A stretch of DNA of 23,365 nt from an uncultured Prevotella sp. (GTDB taxonomy: Bacteria > Bacteroidota > Bacteroidia > Bacteroidales > Bacteroidaceae). The notes under the pieces are model-generated. The model had not been told where the DNA came from, did not search any database, and saw only the letters and a program-made list of their open reading frames with translations. Within the stretch, counting starts at the first letter, position 1; every line of letters starts with the position of its first letter. Below, one piece after another: positions 1 to 5,894 of the stretch. The stretch lies in assembly GCA_900546345.1 (NCBI GenBank), contig URCI01000050.1:1-23365 (forward strand), written 5' to 3'. The position numbers and the translations under genes were made by a program.

Positions 1-170
1 ATGGCATTTCCAAATGTTGAATAAACTGACATTTTAGAGGCCTTGTGTTTGCGTTCTTTGCGAGCAAGTGGCCCCTTCCCCATATTTTTCGCAATTTTCG
101 AGCTTTTTCTTAAATCACTGAATAACAGCGAGATAGACTCACGGTGACTTTCTGAAGACCATAAACAGGC

Positions 171-212
171 TGAGATGATGCAAAATTCTCTAGAAAATTT
201 GGCGTCATCTCA
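171..212. repeat. 42-bp near-perfect palindrome
   Basis: Bases 171-212 form an inverted repeat centred at 191/192 (core TCTAGA, 189-194) with no loop. Eighteen of 21 symmetric positions pair; the exceptions are 179/204, 182/201 and 188/195. Both tips carry the same word, TGAGATGA, at 171-178 and in reverse at 205-212. With small bulges, weaker symmetry extends to about 161 and 222 (ATAAACA against TGTTTTAT). There is no T tract beside it, so it does not look like an intrinsic terminator. It may be a dimeric protein-binding site or the relic of a mobile element end; the sequence alone does not decide. Confidence 0.8.
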
Positions 213-230
213 CTTGTTTTATCTTATCAG

Positions 231-296
231 AACACGGAGATGACCGGCAAAAAACACCGAGATGACCGATAGAAACCACCGCGATGACGATAAAGG
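231..296. repeat. Three tandem 22-bp degenerate repeats
   Basis: Units begin at 231, 253 and 275, an exact 22-bp period. Each carries the core (G/C)GATGAC: GAGATGACC at 237-245, GAGATGACC at 259-267 and GCGATGACG at 281-289. Units 1 and 2 agree at about 18 of 22 positions; unit 3 is more diverged, at about 13 of 22 against unit 2. The core word GAGATGA also forms both tips of the adjacent palindrome at 171-212. A period close to two helical turns would place all copies on one face of the DNA, as in arrays of binding sites. No spacers typical of CRISPR are present. Confidence 0.75.
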
Positions 297-554
297 CTCA
301 CTATTTTCGTGTTTTCTTCTCGTTTCCCTCTCGTTCAGACGCTTGTGTTTCCTCTAGAATGAAACTGTGGGTGAACATGTTTTTGTCGGTTCTTTTTCTC
401 GTTTTGAAAATGACTGGCACGGAGCGTCCGCAACGAAATGACACGAAGAGACAGCATCGTCCGATGCCCCAACCGGCTCAGCACGAAGAGACGCCAATAA
501 TCTAAATAACCCTAAAAGTGACCGTGAAATAGTGGTGATGTACCGCTTTTTTCG

Positions 555-562
555 TAACTTTG
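555..562 (+). promoter_or_regulatory. Candidate -7 box for the helicase gene
   Basis: TAACTTTG matches the Bacteroidota -7 consensus TAnnTTTG exactly. It would start transcription near 568-570, giving a leader of about 95 bases before the TTG start at 664. No clear TTTG is seen at the expected -33 distance (around 530-535), so the call rests on the -7 box alone. Confidence 0.5.
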
Positions 563-600
563 CATCCACTTGTATATGAAGAGGAGGAAGAACGCCCAAT

Positions 601-649
601 ATTTTCAATGGCTGGGAGGGCGATTGACTCCTTACACATCATTGAAAAT
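601..649 (+). promoter_or_regulatory. Leader hairpin upstream of helicase start
   Basis: ATTTTCAATG (601-610) and CATTGAAAAT (640-649) are perfect 10-bp inverted repeats. The 29-base loop can itself form a small inner stem, GGAG (615-618) with CTCC (628-631). The structure ends only 14 bases before the TTG start codon at 664 and is not followed by a T tract, so it is a leader element rather than a terminator. DEAD-box helicases of the cold-shock type often have regulated leaders; a similar role here is inference. Confidence 0.5.
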
Positions 650-663
650 TAAAGGTTTAAAGA

Positions 664-2547
664 TTGAAGACATTTGAAGAATTAGGTGTCAGCGAAGAGA
701 TTCGCCGCGCCATCGAGGAGCTCGGTTTTGAGCATCCCATGCCTGTACAGGAAGAAGTAATCCCTTATTTATTAGGTCACGGCAATGACGTCATCGCGCT
801 GGCTCAGACCGGAACGGGCAAGACAGCCGCCTACGGTATCCCCGTGCTGCAGAAGACCGATGCCAAAAGCAAGGACACACAAGCGCTCATCCTCAGCCCC
901 ACCCGCGAGCTGTGCTTGCAGATCGCTGATGATCTCAACGCATTTGGTAAGTACATCGACGGGCTGCATGTCGTACCCGTCTATGGCGGTGCATCGATAG
1001 AGACACAGATCCATGCCCTGCGCCACGGCGTGCAGATCATCGTGGCCACGCCGGGACGACTCATCGACCTGATGAAGCGAGGTGTGGCACAGCTCGACCA
1101 CGTCAACAATGTGGTGCTCGACGAGGCCGACGAAATGCTCAACATGGGATTTGCCGACAGCATCAATGAGATCTTTGAGGGTGTTCCCGCCGATCGCAAC
1201 ACGCTGCTCTTCTCGGCCACGATGAGCAAAGAGATCGAGCGCATCGCCAAAAGCTACCTCCACGACTATAAGGAGATCGTGGTCGGCTCACGCAATGAAG
1301 GGGCCGAAAACGTCAACCATATCTATTATATGGTCAACGCACGCGACAAGTACCTTGCCCTGAAGCGCATCGTCGATTTCTATCCACGTATCTACGCCAT
1401 CATCTTCTGCCGCACAAAGATAGAGACACAGGAGGTGGCCGACAAGCTCATCAAGGACGGATACAATGCCGAGGCCCTGCACGGCGACCTCAGTCAGCAA
1501 CAGCGCGACCTGACCATGCAGAAATTCCGCAACCATCTCACTCAGCTGCTGGTGGCTACGGATGTGGCTGCGCGTGGTCTCGACGTCGATGACCTGACAC
1601 ACGTGATCAATTACGGTCTGCCCGATGATGTGGAGAACTATACCCATCGCTCGGGCCGTACCGGACGCGCCGGAAAGAAAGGAACAAGCATCTCCATCAT
1701 CCACTCGCGCGAGAAATTCAAGGTGCGCAACATCGAGAAGATCATCGGCAAAGAGTTTGTCGACGGCACGCTGCCCACGCCGGAGGAGATTTGCAAAAAG
1801 CAACTCTTCAAGACCATGGACGACATCATGAAAGCCGATGTCGACGAGGACCTCATCGCACCGTATATGCCTGAGATCAACCGCCAGTTTGAATATATCG
1901 ACAAGGAAGACATCATCAAGAAGATGGTGAGCATCACCTTCGGCAAGTTCCTCGACTACTACAAAAACGCGCCGGAGATTGTCAAGCCGACCACACGTGG
2001 GCGTGACAAGGGTGAGCGCACCGACCGCCAGGGCAAGGGCACGCGTGACCGCAAGCGCGGACCCCGTCAGGCCGAGGCCGGCTATCGCCGTCTGTTCATC
2101 AATCTGGGCAAGCAAGACGGCTTCTATCCGGGTGAGGTGATGCAGTTTATGAACAAACACATACATGGCCATCAAGAGGTGGGACACATCGATTTGCTGC
2201 AAAAATTCAGCTATATCGAGGTGCCCGAAGGCGATGCCGAGCGCGTGATGCGCGTCCTCGACGGTACCACCTACAAGGGCCGTGAGGTGCGCTGCAACGA
2301 TGCCGACGAGAGTGGGCACGGCCGTTCTGCACGGGGCAGCCGGGCGACTCGCGAGAAAGACGACCGCGATTATGGCAAAGCGTCACGTGGAAAAGGACGC
2401 GGCAAGGCCAAAACACAGGACGGCAGCCGTCGCGGACGTGACGACTGGAAGCAGTTGATGGCCGATAGCCGCGACGTGAAGCTCAAGGGAGAGGTGCCCG
2501 ATTTCAGTGAAGAAGGTTGGGCCCGCCGGCGTCCAAAGAAGAAATAA
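664..2547 (+). CDS. DEAD-box RNA helicase with DbpA-type RNA-binding tail
   Basis: This 627-residue protein is an ATP-dependent RNA helicase, probably acting in ribosome assembly, RNA turnover or cold adaptation. All core motifs are visible: the Q-motif region (4-29), Walker A AQTGTGKT (47-54), PTREL (79-83), TPGR (129-132), DEAD (153-156), SAT (184-186), then ARGLDV and HRSGRTGR in the second RecA-like domain. A DbpA/CsdA-like RNA-binding domain follows (about 487-562), then a basic RG/RK-rich tail with several RGR and SRG stretches. The start is TTG at 664. The next in-frame ATG is at residue 26, inside the Q motif, and would remove conserved sequence, so TTG is preferred. It appears to be transcribed alone, with 87 bases to the next gene. 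Confidence 0.95.
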   Translation: MKTFEELGVSEEIRRAIEELGFEHPMPVQEEVIPYLLGHGNDVIALAQTGTGKTAAYGIPVLQKTDAKSKDTQALILSPTRELCLQIADDLNAFGKYIDGLHVVPVYGGASIETQIHALRHGVQIIVATPGRLIDLMKRGVAQLDHVNNVVLDEADEMLNMGFADSINEIFEGVPADRNTLLFSATMSKEIERIAKSYLHDYKEIVVGSRNEGAENVNHIYYMVNARDKYLALKRIVDFYPRIYAIIFCRTKIETQEVADKLIKDGYNAEALHGDLSQQQRDLTMQKFRNHLTQLLVATDVAARGLDVDDLTHVINYGLPDDVENYTHRSGRTGRAGKKGTSISIIHSREKFKVRNIEKIIGKEFVDGTLPTPEEICKKQLFKTMDDIMKADVDEDLIAPYMPEINRQFEYIDKEDIIKKMVSITFGKFLDYYKNAPEIVKPTTRGRDKGERTDRQGKGTRDRKRGPRQAEAGYRRLFINLGKQDGFYPGEVMQFMNKHIHGHQEVGHIDLLQKFSYIEVPEGDAERVMRVLDGTTYKGREVRCNDADESGHGRSARGSRATREKDDRDYGKASRGKGRGKAKTQDGSRRGRDDWKQLMADSRDVKLKGEVPDFSEEGWARRRPKKK

Positions 2548-2634
2548 AGTGATTTTCTTTGGGGGAAGGGTAACCTTTTTGTCTCTTTCTGCGTATGAAT
2601 AGACAGAGTATTTATTATTGCAACTAGAAAGAAT

Positions 2635-3789
2635 ATGATGAAAAGCATTTTCTGCAGCCTGGCTCTGATAGCTATGGCTTGTGTGCCTGCAATGGCACAA
2701 ACAAAAGCCGAAAGTGACGCAGTGCACTTTACGGGCAATGTGAAGGGCGTAAAAGATACGCTCCTGGTCAGGGTGCCGCAAGGGGGCCGCAACTACAAGA
2801 CCGACACGGTGCTGGTCAAAGACGGCAAGTTTGACTTCACGGTCCATGTGAGTGAGCCGACGGACATCAGTGCCTATACTCCCGGCAGTCTGCGTGGTAC
2901 AGAGCGCGCCGGTTTTCAGGTGATCGCCGTTCCGGGCGAGAGTGCTGTGGTGAGTGGCGACCTGACATCCAACTACTACCTCACGGGATCTAAGTTCTAT
3001 CAGCAGTTCAATGAGGTGGACCGTATGATGGAGGCCGCCCAAAAGCCCTTGAATCAGTTGGTCGACAGCCTTCAGAACCGCATGAAAGCCGGCGAGAGCC
3101 AGGAATCCGTCATGAAGGTCTACCAGGAAAAGGGTGGAAAGCTGCGCCAGGAGATGCGCGACAAGATGATGAACTTCATCAAGCAGCATCCCGACGATGA
3201 GGCTTGTGCCTATCTGATTCCGCAGATGGACGACCTGGAGACGATGAAAGAAGCCGTGAAACTCCTTTCACCTGCCGTGCGCGACGGTCGCATGAAGAAC
3301 TATTACACCCGCGTTATCAGCAGCATAGAAGCTGAGGAAAAGGCCGAGGCTGAGGCTGCTAAGAAACAGGCAACAGGTATCGCTGCTCCTAACTTCACGC
3401 TCAACGACATCAATGGCAAGCCTTTGAGTTTGGCAAGCCTGCGCGGTAAGTATGTCGTGCTCGACTTCTGGGGCTCATGGTGCATTTGGTGCATCAAGGG
3501 ATTCCCACAGATGAAGGAGTACTACAACAAGTACAAGGGCAAATTCCAGATCCTTGGCATCGACTGCAACGATACCCAGGAAAAGTGGAAAGCTGCCGTG
3601 AAAAAGCACGAGTTGCCCTGGCTTCATGTCTACTGCCCACGCGATAACCGCCAGCTGATGAACGACTATGGCATCACCGGCTTCCCAACGAAGATCCTCA
3701 TTGATCCGCAGGGTAAGATAGTGAAGACCGTTGTCGGTGAGGATCCAGCCTTCTATACCTTGCTCGATGAGACTTTCGGCAAGAAATAA
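2635..3789 (+). CDS. DUF4369/TlpA-family thiol-disulfide oxidoreductase
   Basis: A 384-residue exported protein whose signal peptide ends near AMAQ (19-22). The first part (about 30-125) is a beta-rich DUF4369-like domain. A helical charged linker follows (about 120-245), then a TlpA/thioredoxin domain (about 249-384). The active site is WCIWC (C283, C286) and the cis-proline is P351 in GFPTKIL. TlpA proteins keep periplasmic cysteines reduced or act as partners in cytochrome and redox pathways; the substrate here is unknown. The middle residues of the CxxC are Ile-Trp, whereas many TlpA proteins have a proline before the second Cys. Two adjacent ATGs (2635 and 2638) could both start it. A terminator follows at 3844-3877, separating it from its paralogue. 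Confidence 0.93.
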   Translation: MMKSIFCSLALIAMACVPAMAQTKAESDAVHFTGNVKGVKDTLLVRVPQGGRNYKTDTVLVKDGKFDFTVHVSEPTDISAYTPGSLRGTERAGFQVIAVPGESAVVSGDLTSNYYLTGSKFYQQFNEVDRMMEAAQKPLNQLVDSLQNRMKAGESQESVMKVYQEKGGKLRQEMRDKMMNFIKQHPDDEACAYLIPQMDDLETMKEAVKLLSPAVRDGRMKNYYTRVISSIEAEEKAEAEAAKKQATGIAAPNFTLNDINGKPLSLASLRGKYVVLDFWGSWCIWCIKGFPQMKEYYNKYKGKFQILGIDCNDTQEKWKAAVKKHELPWLHVYCPRDNRQLMNDYGITGFPTKILIDPQGKIVKTVVGEDPAFYTLLDETFGKK

Positions 3790-3843
3790 GGCTGCATAAG
3801 ACAGTAAGCACAACAAGGCAATCAAGAACGTATCATTTCAGAA

Positions 3844-3877
3844 GCCGCCTGGGGATAGGGCCCTCAGGCGGCTTTTT
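3844..3877 (+). terminator. Rho-independent terminator after the TlpA-like gene
   Basis: GCCGCCTG (3844-3851) pairs with CAGGCGGC (3865-3872) and is followed directly by TTTTT (3873-3877). It sits 55 bases after the stop codon at 3789 and closes the first thioredoxin-like gene, which implies that the second one has its own promoter. Confidence 0.9.
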
Positions 3878-3950
3878 GCGTTTCCATTTAAGTGCATGGT
3901 GGCCGGGGGAGAGCCAGTATGGTATAATGTCATGCCATTTTCTTCCGCAT

Positions 3951-3985
3951 TTTGTCGCTCAATCCAAAAAAAATATGTAAGTTTG
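3951..3985 (+). promoter_or_regulatory. Promoter of the serine-substituted thioredoxin paralogue
   Basis: TTTG (3951-3954) lies 23 bases upstream of TAAGTTTG (3978-3985), which matches TAnnTTTG. The spacing is at the long end for the Bacteroidota promoter. Transcription would begin near 3992, about 33 bases before the ATG at 4025. This supports the 4025 start over the in-frame ATG at 3896, which would lie upstream of the transcript. Confidence 0.65.
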
Positions 3986-4024
3986 CAAGTTGAAAACCAA
4001 GAAAACAAGTTATCGATTTATACA

Positions 4025-5203
4025 ATGAAAACAAACAAGGTACTCTCAGCGGTGCTGATCATCTTTACTGCTTTGGCTCTCGCTTCTTGCACAGGAAAGA
4101 AATTCCATGTCTCCGGCGTCATCACTGATGCGAAAGACTCGTTGCTTTATTTCGAGAACATGAGCCTGAATGGTCCGGTAACCGTTGATTCTGTGAAGCT
4201 CGACAAAGACGGTTCGTTCTCCTTTGAGGGTAAGGCAGCGGAGGCTCCGGAGTACTATCGTCTGCGCATTGCACGGCAGATCATCAACATTGCCATCGAC
4301 TCCACCGAGAACATCACGGTGAAGGCTTCCTATCCCACCATGTCGGCACAGTACGACGTAAAGGGATCTGACGACTGCCAGAAAATGAAAGAGCTGGCCC
4401 AGATGCAGTTGGGCTTGCAGGCTTCGATCAATGCCATCCAGCAAAATCCCAACTTGTCTTACGATCAGGTCGATGCGGCTATCCAACAGACAATGGCGGG
4501 ATATAAAGACAAGGTCAAGCGGCAATATATCTTCACCGCGCCGATGAAGGCTTATGCTTATTTTGCCCTCTTCCAAACCGTGAACATTGGCAATCAGACC
4601 GTGCTCATCTTTGACCCGCGAAGCAAGAAAGAAGATGTGCAAGTCTTTGCGGCTGTCGCTACCAGCTGGGATACCTATTATCCTAAATCTGAGCGTGGCA
4701 CCAATCTTCACAACATCGCTTTGCAGGGGATGAAAAATGTGCGTATCATTCAGGCTGAGCAAGCTCAGGGGCAGATCGACGCCAGCAAGGTGCAGACAAC
4801 GGGTGTGCTGGAGATTGCTTTGCCCGACCGTGAGGGCAACATCCGCCGACTCACACAGCTCAAGGGCAAGGTGGTGATGCTCGATTTCCACATGTTTGCC
4901 TCTAAGGGCAGCACGGAACGCATCATGCACCTGCGCGATCTCTACAACAAATACCATGCACAAGGCTTTGAGATCTATCAGGTCAGTCTCGACACCGATG
5001 AGCATTTCTGGAAGGAGAGCGTGGCGGCACTGCCGTGGGTCTGCGTGCATGATGGCGATGGTCCCAATTCTCAGTATGCTTCACAATACAATGTGCAGAC
5101 CGTGCCGACCTTCTTCCTCATTGACCGCAACAATGTGCTCCAGAAGCGTGACGTGCAGATCAAGGACCTCGACGCTGAGGTCAAGAGCCTGCTGGCAAAG
5201 TAA
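4025..5203 (+). CDS. DUF4369 thioredoxin-fold lipoprotein lacking CxxC
   Basis: A 392-residue predicted lipoprotein: signal peptide with lipobox LASC (C22), a DUF4369-like domain (about 27-115), a helical linker, and a C-terminal thioredoxin/AhpC-TSA fold (about 258-392). Aligned on the shared 'VVxLDF' strand with the upstream paralogue, the CIWC active site becomes SKGS (S293, S296), so both cysteines are replaced by serine. The cis-proline is kept (P361 in TVPTFFLI). It therefore cannot do classical disulfide exchange. It is probably anchored in the outer or inner membrane as a binding or structural protein, but its function is unknown. ATG 4025 is chosen because it gives the signal peptide; the upstream in-frame ATG at 3896 adds 43 residues with no such feature. 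The stop is five bases before the Nudix start, so the two are probably cotranscribed. Confidence 0.9.
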   Translation: MKTNKVLSAVLIIFTALALASCTGKKFHVSGVITDAKDSLLYFENMSLNGPVTVDSVKLDKDGSFSFEGKAAEAPEYYRLRIARQIINIAIDSTENITVKASYPTMSAQYDVKGSDDCQKMKELAQMQLGLQASINAIQQNPNLSYDQVDAAIQQTMAGYKDKVKRQYIFTAPMKAYAYFALFQTVNIGNQTVLIFDPRSKKEDVQVFAAVATSWDTYYPKSERGTNLHNIALQGMKNVRIIQAEQAQGQIDASKVQTTGVLEIALPDREGNIRRLTQLKGKVVMLDFHMFASKGSTERIMHLRDLYNKYHAQGFEIYQVSLDTDEHFWKESVAALPWVCVHDGDGPNSQYASQYNVQTVPTFFLIDRNNVLQKRDVQIKDLDAEVKSLLAK

Positions 5204-5208
5204 CGGCC

Positions 5209-5751
5209 ATGCACGTTCTTGATAAGTTTCGCTATTGTCCCGCCTGCGGTTCAACAGAGTTTGAACCCAGCACGGAGAAAAGCAAACGTTGCCGGCACTG
5301 TGGATTTGAGTATTTTCTCAACCCCAGTGCCGCCAATGCTGCTTTCATCGTCAACGGGCGGGGTGAGTTGCTTGTGATTACCCGTAAGAACGATCCAGCC
5401 AAGGGCACACTCGATCTGCCCGGTGGTTTCTATGACTTGGGGGAAAATGCTGAGGAAGGCCTTGCCAGGGAGGTAAGGGAAGAAACCGGATTAGTGGTGA
5501 CTGCCTCGCGCCTGCTGTTCAGCTATCCCAATACCTATCTCTATTCTGGGTTCACTGTCCATACGCTCGACTTTTTCTTTCTTTGTCAAGTCGAGGATGT
5601 CACTGTTTTGTCGGCACACGATGATGCCGCCAGCTATCAATGGATTGCCGACGGGGATCTGCGTCCCGAACGCTTTGGCTTGGACTCTATCCGTCGTGCT
5701 GTGGCCCGCTTCCAACAGGACTTTGAGACGGGTAAACTCGGCTTTGAATAA
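5209..5751 (+). CDS. Nudix hydrolase with N-terminal zinc ribbon
   Basis: A 180-residue cytoplasmic enzyme that hydrolyses a nucleoside diphosphate linked to another group; the substrate cannot be read from sequence. The N-terminus has two CxxC pairs (C10/C13 and C28/C31) typical of a zinc ribbon. The Nudix box is complete: G73-x5-E79-x7-REVREETGL (87-95), with all catalytic glutamates present. Zinc ribbon plus Nudix resembles the NudC/NADH pyrophosphatase and YfcD-like groups, but the protein is shorter than full NudC (about 260 residues), so no substrate is assigned. It starts five bases after the thioredoxin-like lipoprotein and is probably in the same transcript. It is followed by a hairpin at 5751-5791. 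Confidence 0.92.
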   Translation: MHVLDKFRYCPACGSTEFEPSTEKSKRCRHCGFEYFLNPSAANAAFIVNGRGELLVITRKNDPAKGTLDLPGGFYDLGENAEEGLAREVREETGLVVTASRLLFSYPNTYLYSGFTVHTLDFFFLCQVEDVTVLSAHDDAASYQWIADGDLRPERFGLDSIRRAVARFQQDFETGKLGFE

Positions 5752-5791
5752 AAAAGTTACATGAATGTAACTTACCTTTATGTAACTTTTT
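5751..5791. terminator. Hairpin terminator with three ATGTAAC copies
   Basis: AAAAAGTTACAT (5751-5762) and ATGTAACTTTTT (5780-5791) are perfect 12-bp inverted repeats with a 17-base loop. The right arm ends in T5, as expected for an intrinsic terminator on the + strand after the Nudix gene; the symmetry would allow termination on the other strand too. The loop holds a further ATGTAAC (5765-5771) that could pair with the left arm in a competing, tighter fold. The stem is AT-rich, so it may be a weak terminator. Confidence 0.6.
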
Positions 5792-5857
5792 GTATCGGAG
5801 TCTCTTAAAAATTCTAAAATCATACATATATAATAAGGTGTAAGACAAAGTTATTAT

Positions 5858-5865
5858 TACTTTTG
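5858..5865 (+). promoter_or_regulatory. topA: Candidate -7 box upstream of topA
   Basis: TACTTTTG matches TAnnTTTG and lies 29 bases before the topA ATG at 5895. Transcription from here would give a leader of only about 20-25 bases. No good -33 TTTG is visible around 5833-5838, so this is a partial match. It is the only candidate seen in the 103 bases between the hairpin at 5751-5791 and topA. Confidence 0.5.
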
Positions 5866-5894
5866 TCCTCGACATTATATAACTACACGCAAGC

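Larger units (their letters stand above)
1..554. other. Gene-free region with repeats and palindromes
   Basis: No convincing coding sequence is seen here. In the first frame, bases 1-24 read MAFPNVE then stop; this could be the tail of a gene entering from the left but cannot be supported. The region holds the near-palindrome at 171-212 and the 22-bp repeats at 231-296, listed separately. Further right, the 10-mer ACGAAGAGAC occurs at 443-452 and again at 483-492, exactly 40 bases apart, and a small perfect hairpin GCATCG-tc-CGATGC (454-467) lies between the copies. The + strand ORF at 284-505 and the - strand ORF at 354-608 show no recognisable domain and overlap each other, so neither is called. 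Confidence 0.6.

Noticed and set aside
1..24. Possible C-terminal tail (MAFPNVE) of a gene entering from the left
   Set aside because: Seven codons cannot be distinguished from chance; the upstream sequence is not in the window.
231..296. CRISPR array
   Set aside because: The repeats are contiguous and degenerate, with no unique spacers and no cas genes in the window.
284..505. + strand ORF of 73 codons
   Set aside because: It has no recognisable domain, begins inside the third 22-bp repeat, overlaps a - strand ORF and has no convincing start signal.
354..608. - strand ORF of 84 codons
   Set aside because: Low-complexity, arginine-rich translation with no family resemblance; it runs into the helicase leader and has no - strand promoter.
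1288..2319. Long - strand ORF opposite the DEAD-box helicase
   Set aside because: It is antisense to a gene with complete helicase motifs, and its translation is typical of the reverse frame of a GC-rich gene.
2563..2580. Weak hairpin AAGG-gtaa-CCTT with T run after the helicase gene
   Set aside because: Only four good pairs plus G-T pairs; too weak to call a terminator from sequence alone.
3896..4024. Upstream in-frame start for the serine-substituted thioredoxin protein
   Set aside because: It would precede the promoter at 3951-3985 and hide the lipoprotein signal peptide.
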